Of a DNA stretch of 64,000 bases, positions 1-13,400 are shown one piece after another (within the stretch, counting starts at the first letter, position 1; every line of letters starts with the position of its first letter). Below the pieces are notes generated by a model. The model had not been told where the DNA came from, made no database searches, and saw only the letters and a list, made by a program, of their open reading frames with translations. Position numbers and translations under genes: made by a program. Source of the stretch: Onthophagus taurus (Eukaryota > Arthropoda > Insecta > Coleoptera > Scarabaeidae); NCBI RefSeq assembly GCF_036711975.1, contig NC_091976.1:24986001-25050000 (forward strand), read 5' to 3'.

Positions 1-239
1 CAAAGAGATACCTTTTTGAACAACAGAATTCAACAACACCACTTTTCACTATTTTTCTATGATCTGGACGAATAAGTTTAAATATACCTAAAAACCCTAC
101 AGTGCGAATTGTGTCATTTTTTATACTGATTCTTTCTTGTATAGTAGAAAGTACCGACAGCTCTAAATGCGCCGAATATCTACAGTTCAAAATGAGTGTT
201 TAAAACTACCGTTACTTTAAAGTACCGTCGGGACACAAA
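1..239. other. Left edge, AT-rich, no feature seen
   Basis: No gene, RNA or clear repeat is visible in this stretch. It leads into the CCAAC-rich repeat block. Confidence 0.5.
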
Positions 240-1110
240 GGGATAAGCTTCGTAGTTGGGTTGGATCTCTTTGGAAATTCAATTCAACTACAAATCAAGC
301 TAAACCAACTCAACCTAGCATCCAAGGAGTGCAATGTTACCCAAACCAGCCACTTCAAGCCTACTGCAACCAAATCCACTAATAAAGCACTAGAATCAAA
401 ATTTATAGCAAACTAACCCAACTCCAAATTAGTCCCAAGTACGCTACTTTGGGATTAATATCCAAGTAGAAAAGACAATCGAACCAAAACAACCCAATTT
501 ATCTTCAAACCCAGCTAATCCAACCTTAAAGGAATGTAAAGAGAAGGAAATTCAAGGCAACACAATCCAGTCCCTAAGCCACTCAGGTTATCATAATTGA
601 AAGTTGACAAGTGATTGGGTTTGGTCAATCAAGCTCTACCAAAAATCAAGCTAAGGCAATTTTTTATCTAATCCCAGAAAATTACTATTATTAAGGAAAC
701 TTTCAAAAATCCAAAATAAATCAATCATGATTGATCCATGTCCCAAGCCATTTTGGGCTACTTTAGGAACCCTACACAACCAGAAACTAAATTAATAATA
801 GTAAGAAACCCCGTTTTAACAAAATTTAACCTCAAGGAAATAAATCCTATTTCATAGCAAGCCAAGCTAAATAAAATGTTTCAAAATCCAACTCAAATCC
901 AACAAATCCAAATCTAAAGCAACCTAACCCAACCCCAAACAAAATTAACCATAAAGTAGTCGAATTTGAAATCAAGTTATTCCAATTCCAAAGGTACATA
1001 ATCCAAAATTAAAGGAATCTCCAAAGCAACTCAACTGCCAAGTTAAGCCAAGTCAAACCAAATCATCTCAATCCATTACAATTCAAACTTGACATTAACT
1101 TCAAATCAGC
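240..1110. repeat. Degenerate CCAAC/CCAAATC-rich repeat block
   Basis: About 870 bp dominated by short variants of AATCCAAC, CCAACCCAA and CAAATCCAA, without one clean period. Near 258-281 it contains GTTGGGTTGGATCTCTTTGG. This matches the right end of the foldback element at 4270-4976, so the block is probably an old, decayed relative of that family. No coding potential is visible. Confidence 0.6.
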
Positions 1111-3828
1111 TTAAAGCAAATCATGGATATAAATATTCGGGTACTTCTTTTTCTTCTGCAGAATTCGTCAGATTTCTTCATTCTAAGTTCAATTTGAATA
1201 AGTTTTAAGAATTTCTCATTTCTGTTCTGATTTTAGTGTTTTCTGTGCTTTTTTATAATATTTTCCGTGAGGATCAACCAGTATATCCTAATTTCGTCTA
1301 CACAAGAGAAATACAAATGATTTTTGATTAATGGGGATATACAATTTGTAAGGTGGTATGATGTTTATGTACATACTTGGTTGGAGATAATGTTCTGCAT
1401 GCGTTTAGTACGTTTAAACACATTGGGCATGTTGTGAGCTTGTTGCACTTCAAGTCACCAATGTGGTTTCTCCTCTCTATGTCCAGATGTATGGTCCAGC
1501 TGCACATCATCAACGCTTATCATTATTAAATTTGATGAAATATGATATCAATCATTTATTAGAATTTGTACACTTTTTAATATATTCTAAAAATTACGTG
1601 ATTCTGACTTCATTTAAAATTAATTTACAAATTTCGATAATTTCAAAAGCATAAATTTGATGTTAATTTTTAATAATCTTTATCGGTTTTTTATGGTGAT
1701 TTTTTTTATGTAACAATTCTCTAAATTTATTTCGATGATCTAACACATAAAAACCACTCAAATTGCTAACCTTGAGAAACCTGCAACAATAACTCTTAAA
1801 AAAAGCATGCCATTATATTTTTTTAATGTTACTTTATTTGCTTTTTTTTAATACACCTATTAAAATTTTTGTCGTTGTATCATATCAACCGATCAATTTT
1901 TTTTACTCGGTTTTTGTGCATTTTTACGTGAATCTTTTTTAATTTAAAAACAAGTAAATTAAAACAAGTAAAAAAAATTAAATTATGATCAATTTGAAGT
2001 TTGAAATGATTCCGGTTATACATGAAAAAGGCAAAAGAACGTGTCAAGTTCACGGTGTCATGAAGATAAGGCCACTCAGAAACATTGAACAACGGTTACT
2101 ATTGTAAGGTCGCTTTTTGAAGATATGAAAATTGAGGCGATTGTTGTTGACGTTGTGCAATAATCGGATTCTATACCTGATCTAATCATGTTTCAAGGGT
2201 AATGAGATAAGAAACGACCTAAAAATATATTCCAAAATTTTTATTAATTGACCCATATAATAAAAAATTAAAATTTAAGGAAAGAGAAACAAACCATTTT
2301 AGGAAACATGTTGAAATAAATCGAAATTAACTCACTTTTACTATTAGTTTCACCATTGTTGTTCTTGGGTAACAAGCTTTTTACAAATTTATTACAAAAA
2401 AAAAGAATTGTTTGTGGTTTAGTAACGAAATTTACTGTTCCATGAAAGGCATTAAAAGAAGTGGGAATCCAATACTAACCAGCAACTAAACGGTGATCTG
2501 GGTCATGATGATGATGTAGTGTATACAAAGGAATTTGTCCTACTTGAATTTCCAAGTAATCAACCAACCGTAAACTTAAATTCAAATTATTAAAGTAATT
2601 TAGTTAATTTAAATCGAAGTTGGATTAGAATATAAAAATAAAAACAATGTTGTTCACATAGTTATGTTAAAAGTAGGTGAAAAAAATCTTTTTGGGTGGG
2701 TAACTGTGTGAAAGTTTGAAAATTATAACGAATAACACATCCTGCGGTTTCTTACCATTAATATACGATCGGTTTGGCAATACTCAGTTATACCGCTTAA
2801 AAATAATTTCTCTTTAATCTTTTTAGCTTCTAATTTATGATTGAATTTCAAAATGGTTTATAAAGAAATCTTTGCGGTCTGATATTTACATCAAGTATGA
2901 GAGAAAGGATTTAGTAATTATAATTAAATAAAAAAAGTCATATTTAAAATTGATGATATTCAAATAAAAGTCATATAACATAGTTAAAACTAAACGGCCA
3001 TTAAAAAAAACTCCAAAAACTAGTTTTTCGTTTAAAATTATTGCAATTATAAAATCAAGTTGATAATAATTCCGCAAAAACTGTAATTACAAAACTTCAT
3101 AAGTTTATAAAAATTGAATTATTATTTTAATTCTTGCTTTCATCCGAAATCCGTAAAAACATGTTGTTTTAAAGTACAATTAACACCCAGACTTGTTAAG
3201 AGGTATTATTTATAATTTTATTAAGGCAGAAATCAAAGCAAAACAAATCATAAAACATATTTCGTCGAAAACTAAAATCCAACTTTATTTTCTGTTACTC
3301 CTGTATTCATAATTATGTTGCGGTTAATTTAAGGCGAACTCATTGTATTCGACGTTTTGACGTCCTGCATAGAATATTCATAAACTATTCATTTCATTTA
3401 ACGTATTCAGTCTCTATTTTTGGTAATATGACGTTTGACATACATAGATTTTAACACATCGTTTAATTATGATTCATCACAAGAAAATTAAATTTCTTAA
3501 TTTTTTATCAAATAAATTTAATAAATTATTTATAAATTACATAATAAACCTTTTTTTAATCTAACAGTAAAATCTTTCTGGGTTTTAGAATTTTAGATTT
3601 TGGGAAACATCCAGAGAATTTAGTTGATCGATCAAGTTTTGCTTTATAATTGCTTAACGAGGTGTTATTAATCATTAATAATATCTAAACAACATTTTTA
3701 ATGGCACATTAGCACATACATAAATAATGATTAAAGATTAGACAATAATATCAACAATTTTATTCCGAGAAATCATTTCTCCTTGAAATGAGAAGTCTAT
3801 AAAATGGTGTTTATTTCATTTTAATATT
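1111..3828. other. AT-rich intergenic DNA, nothing recognised
   Basis: About 2.7 kb of AT-rich sequence with only short chance reading frames. No conserved protein motif, structured RNA or clear repeat was recognised. Confidence 0.5.
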
Positions 3829-3904
3829 ATGAACTTTATAAGCGCTAGAACTGCGCATATTTACATATATTTCTCATCACTTAGGTACAATGATTTCAGA
3901 TCAT

Positions 3905-4240
3905 CTGCCAAACTCATCTGCGGTGTCTGTTATCCATATGATAATCCTAGAAATGAATACGAACAAGGTTTTGATGCAAATTATCGAAGATACCCAACAA
4001 AAAAGCAAGATAATCAAACTCCAAAATGACTTAACCACAAAGTAACACAAAAAACACTATGCCTCATATTTTATTTCATTAAACTCATCTGCGGCGTCTG
4101 CTATCTATATAATAATCCATGGGTGAATATCTTCTTAGAAATGAATTCCAACAAGGTTTTGATGCCAACTCTAATTAAACTCTAATATAACTTAAGCTCC
4201 AATGCAACTCAACCATAAAGTAACAAAACTATCAAATATG
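3905..4240 (+). repeat. Two-copy direct repeat, about 170-bp unit
   Basis: The stretch beginning AAACTCATCTGCGGTGTCTG near 3909 recurs near 4080 with CGGCGTCTG. The two copies share the later blocks AGAAATGAAT, AACAAGGTTTTGATGC and CATAAAGTAAC or CACAAAGTAAC. They differ by small indels, including an insertion near 4120. A 66-codon frame covering the first copy is not preserved in the second, so I read this as a repeat and not a gene. Confidence 0.6.
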
Positions 4241-4269
4241 TCAGTTTGACCCAACACAACCACAATGTA

Positions 4270-4976
4270 TAATACTCATCTGGCACTCAATTTTTTTTAG
4301 ATTGTACGGATCATATATTTTCTCAGAGATCCAATCCAAGTATCAACTTGATATCATAATGAGTTGGGTTGCTTTGGGGCTGGATTTGCAGTTGATTGTT
4401 GCAGTGGATTAGTTATTAACTATTACATTTTCGAACTAATCCAACCCAACCTCAAAACAAACAAATCCAACTCTAATCCAGCTCCAAAACAACCCAACTC
4501 ATTATGATATCAAGTTGATTTTGCAGTTGGATTTGTTTATTTCGAGGTGGGGTTGGATTAGTTATTAGCTATTACATCTTCAAATTAACAAAACAAACAA
4601 ATCCAACTGCAAAATTAACTTTATATGATATCAAGTTGATTTTGCAGTTGGATTTGTTTGTTTTGAGGTTGGGTTGGATCAGTTATTAGCTATTACATTT
4701 TCGAATTAACAAAACAAACAAATCCAACTGCAAAATAAACTTTATATCATAATGGAGTTGGGTTGTTTTGGGGCTGGACTGGCAGTTGGATTTGTTTGTT
4801 TTGAGGTTGGCTTGGATTAGTTATTAGCTATTACATATTCGAACTATTGGCTATTACATCTTCGAATTAATCCAACCCAACCTCAAAACAAACAAATCCA
4901 ACTGCCAATCCAGCCCTAAAACAAGTTGATACTTGGATTGGATCTCTTTGGAAAATCGAGTGCCTAGAGTATGATT
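4270..4976. mobile_element. Foldback element: four tandem hairpins inside 26-bp inverted ends
   Basis: Positions 4325-4350 and 4922-4947 are perfect inverted repeats of 26 bp. Weaker pairing continues outward, with GGCACTC at 4282 matching GAGTGCC at 4958-4964. Between them lie four successive palindromic units of about 115-180 bp. Each has arms rich in CAGTTGGATTTGTTTG and its complement, and a loop with TTATTAGCTATTACAT followed by TTCGAA or a close variant. There is no coding frame. It resembles a non-autonomous foldback or MITE-like element. No target-site duplication could be assigned. Confidence 0.7.
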
Positions 4977-5329
4977 CATCGAACATTGTCAGATCTTGCA
5001 GTCCTTTTCTTTACCCTAGAACAGTATAATATCTACTATTTTTCTCGATGTATTGATTTCTTAATATTCAATAGTCATCAAAAAGAAACGATTTGCATCA
5101 AGTCTTCCGCACACATTTTGGAACATCCATCCTTTAGGCATTGAGCAGCATGGGAGATAGCACTCGGTAATATACAACAAAATAACAATCCTGGTGGTGG
5201 TACGAAGGTATCCAACCTTGATTTGATACATTTTTTATATAAGAATGCTTAAGGCATTTTTTTCGACTCCATATAAAGCTGACTGTGATCATATATTATT
5301 GAAGGCTTAGATCTTTTTATGGTTTATAT

Positions 5330-6470
5330 TGGTAAATTCTGCAATTCTTATAAATCCAGGCAGATGTATTTAGAATCAATCACTATAACTCTATGGCACT
5401 CGGTAATCCTCGAATACACTTGAAAAATTTTCAAATTTCCAGAAATTTATTGCAAATCTTTTGAAAATTCTCAAATAATTATTAGATATACTCAGAGAAC
5501 CTTTAAAAATTCAGATACATCTAAGTAAATCCTAGAAGTTCCTAAACATTTTAGACCTTTAGAATATTCTTAGAAAATATAGCAATTTACTGAGATTATA
5601 CTAAAAATTCTCACCAAATCTTGAAATTGCAATTCTCTCTTTTATCTTCTTGGAAATATTGCACAAATTAAGATGTATTTAACTAAATCCAGGATATCTT
5701 CAAATATCTCTGAAATATTTTTGAAATTCATGGAATGATTGTGAATCTTTGAAAATCCTAGGGAAATATATAGAAGTTACTTGAAATTTAGCAGAGGTTA
5801 GATTCTAAAATTGTTGACAATTCTAAGAAATCCCAACCCAACCCTAACATATATCAGCCCCTTTAAATTCTCGGGAAATCTTCTAGATATTTTTGGAATA
5901 CTGGAAGAATCTCTTAATAATCCAAATCAATTCCAGAAATTCGTAGAAATCTCCTTTGGAATCTTTTGATGGACTTGGAAATATTTGAAAATTTTCTAGA
6001 TTTGCTTTAAAATATACTGAAAATCATCGAGACCGTGTTAAAAATCTAGATGTATCTCATATAAATCATAAAACTGTTTAAACTGCTTAAGCAATCTTTG
6101 AAAATCAACGGAAATAATTTAAATACTCAGAAATCATGGAAATGTAACCTGAAAAATGCGATATACATTTTTGTCTTATAAAATTAAATTTATTTCATAA
6201 AAGATCGAGTATAAATTTCGATGCATTTAACTAAATCTTAGATATCTTCCAATATCGGTAACTGTTAGTATATTTTTGGAGTACTGGAAGAAAGTCTTAG
6301 TGTATCAAAATCAAGTCCCGGAGTTACTAAAACTCCTTTGTACTATTTCAATGAACCAGGAAATCCTTGAAAATTTTCTAAATTTGCTTTAAAATATACT
6401 GAAAAATGCGATAAAATGTTTTGTCGTATAAAATTAAAGTTATGTCATAAAAGATCGATTATGGCAGACG
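5330..6470. repeat. Degenerate GAAATCTT/TTCTAGAA-rich repeat
   Basis: About 1.1 kb of irregular repetition. The block TTGAAAATTTTCTA followed by AATATACTGAAAA occurs near 5985 and 6370. AATGCGAT followed by TTTTGTC, TATAAAATTAAA and CATAAAAGATCGA occurs near 6155 and 6410. The units appear to be about 230 bp and strongly diverged. No coding potential is visible. Confidence 0.55.
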
Positions 6471-6479
6471 CTAACACAG

Positions 6480-7238
6480 CTTAATAAATTTCTTAACCAT
6501 TTTTTCTTTCGTATATATCTACATTATATTTATAAAAAGAACAAACTGCATTTCTGTGTAAACGTATTGATTGATTTAAATCCGAACTAAGATGCTCGAT
6601 CGTCAAAATGTTGCGTTCTCTGATAAACTGTACGAGGGTGTCATAGGTTATTTTGACTATCGAATAATTTAATTCATTTAATTCACAACTTGCGTCATAA
6701 TTTTAAGTAATGATTAATTCAACAGTTTCAACGTTTACAATATTCAATTTAAAATATAAATGGTTTAATAACTATTAAAGATTTTCATGATTTCTTTGTC
6801 ATTTAAAAATAATGAAATTTTAACTTTTATGGTATAATAAAAAATAATTCAAATTTGTTATCGCCTCTAGTTATTTATCTTATAATAAATCGTAATTTAT
6901 AACCCACAGTAGTAAATTCTTAAATCGTCTCTGTTAACAAATTTCAAGTATTTATTTATTTAGATTCTAAAATATTTAATTACACAATTTTTATATAAAA
7001 AATTATTTAATCGTGAATCATAAAGAATGTAACTACTTAGTTATCTTTGAAATATATTAATAGTTATAAAAATTAACAGATAATTATTATGAAACGATAG
7101 ATTAGAAAATATCCACTTATTACAAAAAATTTTAATATTTAACGCCCTTAAAATAATGAATTTTGTTCTGTATTCTTATTCTTTTCGTGAAAATTTGAAA
7201 TAATTTAGTATTAAAATTATGATTATTCTCAATTCCTT
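6480..7238. other. AT-rich upstream flank of ABCG gene A
   Basis: No gene or repeat was recognised. Base composition changes sharply near 7240, where a GC-richer 5' untranslated exon begins. Confidence 0.5.
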
Positions 7239-7239
7239 A

Positions 7240-7244
7240 TCAGT
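7240..7244 (+). promoter_or_regulatory. Candidate initiator (TCAGT) of ABCG gene A
   Basis: TCAGT matches the arthropod initiator consensus. It lies 232 bp upstream of the first ATG, at the point where AT-rich DNA gives way to GC-richer, CpG-containing sequence. TCAGT also occurs upstream of the other two ABCG genes (131 and 180 bp before their ATGs). No convincing TATA box precedes it. The motif is short, so the assignment rests on position. Confidence 0.35.
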
Positions 7245-7443
7245 ATACCGGACGTATAAAAACATTCACCATCGTTTTAGTAAGCACAGTCATAGAGACT
7301 GCGTCGAGCACGTAGGTGAAGTGTACGACGACTTGGACGACTTCACCGGTTTCAACGTCGTCGAGGACTTTCACGTCGATTACAATCCGCGAGAGAATTT
7401 TTTATAAAAAACAATAACATTTTTTGTAATTTTTTGCAATCGA

Positions 7444-7473
7444 ATGGTTTTATCGGTGCATCAAAAACGATAA
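7444..7473 (+). promoter_or_regulatory. Nine-codon uORF overlapping the start of ABCG gene A
   Basis: An ATG at 7444 opens nine codons and ends in TAA at 7471-7473. The last A of that stop is the first A of the main ATG at 7473 (TAATG). Such an arrangement could limit translation or allow termination-reinitiation on the main frame. This is inferred from position only. Confidence 0.4.
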
Positions 7474-10400
7474 TGGATACAAAGGTAGATAAAAAGAACA
7501 GAGTGTCAAAGTGCTGCCAGAGTGATTCTATGACTTCTATTAACGTGACACCAGAAGACAACGGGATTTGTGAAGCTTTAAACGATTTTGTTACATCCCC
7601 GGGTGATATCCTTACGAATCTAATGAACAACAATCATCAAAAAGATGATAAATACGCATACCATCGGTTCGCCAAAAAGGATCCGGTTGATATTAAATTT
7701 GAAAATGTTTATTATCGAGCGTTGATGATACATTTTCAATCAAGGATAAAAATTGGTAAGTAAAAATTGTTGTGTTTTTATCGTTTAATTGCGTTTAATA
7801 TTGAAATTATAAACCTTTGAACTATATAACATATATATTTAAAGTCACCAATAAAAATTTGAAATCTTAATGATAATATTTTGTTTATAATCGGCACTAA
7901 TAACAAACTGTTGTTGGAAGTTGTTATTGAATTAATATGTGAACGAAAGTGTAAAAAAGAGAAATTATCCGGTTCACCAAATAAATTACATAAATTTTTA
8001 TGTTTACATAACCCAGCGTATGATAACTCACTCGGAGAAATTAGAAAACATCCATGTAAATTACTAGAATTTTGCTTCATTCGCTTTCCTCTTCACATCC
8101 ACTTTAACTTTGTTAGTGAAATCTTTTAAGAGAAAAATGTGGCAATCTGACCTGCATAAAAAAGTTGAAATAAAAACTAACTCGCTTAAAAAATTCTTAT
8201 GTAACTTGCCTTTTTTCGACTACAACCGGTTCTATTAGTTCTTAGTCACATTTTTTTTAATGACCATTTCCTTTACCATAAACAGAACAGAGAACAATGA
8301 ACGACAAGCACACATAAATTCAACAATATAGAAAAAGAATCGAAAATACACCAATAAAAACATAATAATCCATCTCTTTTTTTCACTTTAATAAATTAAA
8401 TTACTTCCGTTTGAATCGAAGAGAAAATATTTCAAGGTTATTTTACAAACGGGATCGGCGTTTTATTATTGTAATTCGCTCAATAAACGATTTATCACAA
8501 CCACACACATGAAAAATATTTACTTCTATCGTCAATGTTAATGTTAACTGTCTTTGATGGTTTTAATTAGTAATGTTTTAAAATTATTTTTTAATCTCTT
8601 AATCTAATCTAACAATTTTTTTAAAAATTCATATTGATAGCTTAATTTTTTGATATCCTCGTATATCGTTCGGTAGAAAATAAGGAACTAAAATTCCTGA
8701 AATGTTCATTTTGAAAGTACAAATACCTTGCTCAACGTAGAACAAGTTTAAGATTTATTATACTACTAAATTATTCATTTTCGAATTACTACCGAGAACG
8801 AAGAACAAGTTATACGCTTGATTAAATCGATTTATGTGTAGATGATTAAAAATGCTTTAATTTGATACCCAACAACCTACATGATCTATAAAAAATAATC
8901 AATTTTTGACTCATCTGGGCTATCTAATTCATCAGCTAGAATTTGGGATTATTGATTCTGAAAAGTGATGTCCACAAAAGGAATTTTATACAAGTCACAC
9001 AATCAAAGTTGTTACCAAATAGAATACCAGTGTCTCTTAATTTGCCATCTTATTTATATTTATTGAAAACGACATCAATAAATCAGAGCTTGCTGAACAA
9101 CTAACTTTTGTCACCTTATAATAGTTTCAGACACTTTTTGACACTTTCTGATACTTTATGACACTGTTTGATAACGCTACCTCTTTCTGATTTAGATTAC
9201 TCAGATGTGTTAACTATTTAACACATTCTCCAGTTTTTTCCTCCGCTTCACAATTTTTCAGAAAAGTTTAGCACAACTTCAACTGTTCTGCCACAACAAT
9301 TTTATTCTTCTACAACTTTTGAGACATACTTGCACTTGTTAACATTATTTTTAACATTTTAACACTGTCACTAAATTGTCACAATATTTTGTTGATACTT
9401 TACGTGTCCTTATAGGGATCCTAGTCTCCCACAGTTTCCTCCTCCATTCATCCTTCTTCTATTCAGCTGTCTAAATGCAACCTTAACCATCTTCTCTGTT
9501 ATTCCATCCTCCCACCACTTTAGGCTTTGTTTGTATCCACTTGTTTGTTTTCTTGTGGTTTTGTATGCATCCTCTTCAACACATATGTATTTAGTGCTCG
9601 TCCTATATGGCCCGCCTTTCAGTATGATTTCAATTCTAGTCATGACATCCGACTCTCCGTGTTTTGTTAACAATTAGCATAATTTAAAGTTGTATCTGCG
9701 TTACCATGCTTCGTTTTGACACGTCCCTTTAATTTTCCTCTCGAAGATAAACAGGAGGTCGCCATCTCGCCTACTTATTATGCATGTCTCAGCACCGTAT
9801 ATAATTACGAAGAAGAATTGTAGCGCAGAAGTGAGAAGAGGGGTCGCGCTGAGTGAGAAGTGCTTTATTTCTAAGCTGTAACATGAGTAGGACAACCAAA
9901 TTAATGGTTTACTTCGAAACTCTCTGTACCGATTGCAAGATTTTCTCCAAAGTCATGAATCAACCTCAATCAATCTCAATGCGTATCATTGAGGTAGATT
10001 ATTGTCCAAGATTATTGTGCAGTTCTTGATTTAGTACCTATGTTAGCATTCCTCGCCGTGTTTTCCAGGCATATGTTGAATAGGAGAACTATTACTTGCT
10101 TCTATGTATATTCGCTAAGATGTTATTTTGTATTTTTATTCAGCATTAGACATTCCTTACTATCATTCTTACCAAATCTACCAGCTTTCTTGGGATACTG
10201 AGGTTGCATCATATAGTTTGGCTCACATAATACTGTCATAAAGAGGCTTGAACTCGAAGCTCTTCTCCAAGATTTGGAGTAGAACAAATATTTTGCCATA
10301 CTTAGCCTGAATCCACTTTGGTACTCTCCTAGGTGTTTTTTCTTATAAAGAAGCAATCTTTTATATAGTACATTGGAGAATATTTTATATGCTGTATCTT

Positions 10401-13400
10401 GATCAGGAGAACTATTACTTGCTTCTATATTCGCTGAGATGTTATTTTGTATTTTTATACAGCATTAGACATTCTTTACTATCATTCTTATCAAATCTAC
10501 CAGCTTTCTTGGGATACTGTCATAAAGGGGCTTGAACTCGAAGGTCTTCTTCAAGGTTTGGAGTAGAACAAATATTTTGCCATACTTAGCCTGAATTCAC
10601 TTTAGTACTCTCCTAGGTGTTTTTCCTTATAAGGAAGCAATCTTTTATATAGCACATTGTAGAATAGTTCTATCCAAATGGTAAAATTAAACATCGATTA
10701 TGTTTGTTCCACGCGCTTATTGGTAAAAAGCTACAAACAGAATACTGAAAAAAGGACTGCTAAAACTCTAACCTCCTGAAATAGCTGCGACGAGAAGCTG
10801 TAATATTTTACAAAACTGCTAAAGTACAAGGAGTTAATGTCAGCGTTCAAGGTCATCTTTGATCTTTTCCTATTGGCTTTTTTAAACTGTTATCTGGTTT
10901 TAACAACAAATACGTCTAAAAGGCATTAAGCAACATCCTGGATCAGTTGGAAACATTTAATTCGTTTTTAACATTAGTTAGAAATAAATTTTACTGCGCT
11001 TAATATTTATCACAAGTTGACTCATTGCAACAAGCTGAAACATTTCTTTCCGATTAAACAAACAAAGACAATTAAAATATAAAAAAGTTTAAATGTCTGT
11101 ATTGTAATTATCAGAGTTAAACATAAACAAAAATAAATTCAGGACTTACTCAACGTTTGCGAAGAGACTAAGTCAATTAAAACAATTAAGAATGATTAGG
11201 TCAATTAGATGATTTAGGATTGTTTCGTCCTTGTTCAAAATCACTCTTTGCGCAACGATTTATTAATGGCTAAAATGATTTTTAATAAATCATAACGATA
11301 AAATTATTCCAAAGGTCAAATATTTTAATAATTAAGGTTTATTAAATAATTTTAAAACCACATTGAATAGAAAATCCTATTAGGATATTAGGATAGGAAA
11401 GTTTTCGAAGATTATAAATTTAAAGTCAAGGTGAAAAGAGGATAATTGGTTTAACGGTGTCACTCGTAACGGAATAAATTAGTTTTTGGGATTTTTTATT
11501 TTAATAAAATCTTTTTAATTACACCAATAAATTGTTTTAATTTGAATTTTTACAGAACGCAAAGAAATTTTACATGGAGTTAGCGGCGAATTTAATTCCG
11601 GCGAACTTACCGCTATTATGGGTCCATCAGGAGCTGGAAAAAGTACATTACTCAACATCTTGGCTGGATATATGTAAGTTTAATTTTATGTTAATTACAT
11701 GATTATGTTAAGTAATTAATAGAATTAAAATTGTAAAAACTTTGTTCGAACCGATCGGGTTTTACCTTGACTTTGAATCTTATTATGTATGCGGTTAACG
11801 TAAAATCGACCTTGATACAAAATCTATGAGGAAAAAAATTCCTTGAATCAATATGTAATTAATTTTTTTATGATTCATTTAGCACGCGAGGAAGCGAAGG
11901 AACCATAATGATGAACGATTCTGTTCGCGATGAGAGTCCAAAATTTCGAAAACTCGTTGCTTATATTCCTCAAGATGAAGAACTTCGATTGAGTTTGACA
12001 GCAATTGAAAATATGACAGTTGCTGCTCATTTAAAGCTTGGCTATTCAGTTAGCACGGAGTATAAAATGAAACAGGTTTGTAATACTTTTACTTAATTTT
12101 TTGGTTGGAAGGTCATCTCGATTTTTTTAAAAATGTGTCAAGAATTTGATTGCAAAAAAATCTCACAGGTGAAAGGAACGATTTAAAAGAACTTGGTAAA
12201 GTTTAATCGGTCAAAAATTACAATTACTTGTTCAACAAGTAATTATTATGTTAAATAAATCTAGTTTACATTCAAGGTAACGTCTCTTTTTATAAATACT
12301 GTGATGTTCCCATAAAATATTCAAAAAACGTTTATTTCATGTAAGTTGACCTAGGATTACTGCAAATAAGTTAACGTGTTTAACAATAATAAATTTTTCT
12401 TTTATAATTTTGTTTATAACATATTATTTTTTGTTAATAAAATTAAGCTTCTGCTTTATCGTGGACTGCAGTCAAGGCCATCGATAAACAATTTATAAAT
12501 CGCACAATAGAAATCGGTATAAATATTTTTTTTAAACTCCAAAGTACGTTTCACACGCGGGTTTATATACTTTCCGATAAGAAATTAAAAATAAACCTTC
12601 GCAATTCCATTGAACTATGATCAAGTGACTAATCTCAACTTAAAATAATTAATTAATGTTATTTTTAATAATTTTTTTTTATTATAGGTAGTACAAATCA
12701 TGCAACTTTTGGGTTTACAAGAATGTCACAACACAATGACACAAAGATTATCAGGTGGTCAAAGAAAACGGTTAGCAATCGCTTTAGAATTGTTAAGCAA
12801 CCCTCCGATTATATTCTTGGATGAACCAACAACGTAAGTTTATATTTCAAATTCATTCAATTTAATGATAAGTTTGTTGAACTTTTCTTGGACAAGGTTA
12901 CGAGAAGAAAGTTGTTACCCAACGAATCGTAGCTGGATGAAAGTGCACTTGAAAGGCAAATTTCTCTTCTTGAAAGTAGCAAAATTTACCACTTTAGTCC
13001 TCGTAACCTGTTTTAAATTTTAATTTCCGTTTATATTTTTCGTTTTGCCATCAATTTTTAAGCAAATCTTAATAGATAATAAGTTCAAAATTCCAATATG
13101 ACATAATCAAAAATGAAACAATCGAAGTTTTTATCAAAAAAAAAATGATAACACTTTTTTGTTGTCAAGCGATTATACCAAGAGAGGAAATGACCTTAAC
13201 TTATTAAATGACTAATGTGATCATAATGAGATCATTAATGATGATTTGCCCAACGGAAATGTTTTTTTAATAACACTTTACGCAACATTTTCCTGTTCTG
13301 CATAATTACCAGACGCGTAAACAACAAAATTCGTATAATAATTTGAATATAAAATAATTGGCCTTTACATTGAAGTTGTACCAGTTTAACCAATTACCTT

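Noticed and set aside
7219-7407. A 62-codon frame starting before ABCG gene A
   Set aside because: Its start lies upstream of the likely transcription start, and the acidic text comes from the GC-rich 5' untranslated segment. The ABC domain is in another frame beginning at 7473.
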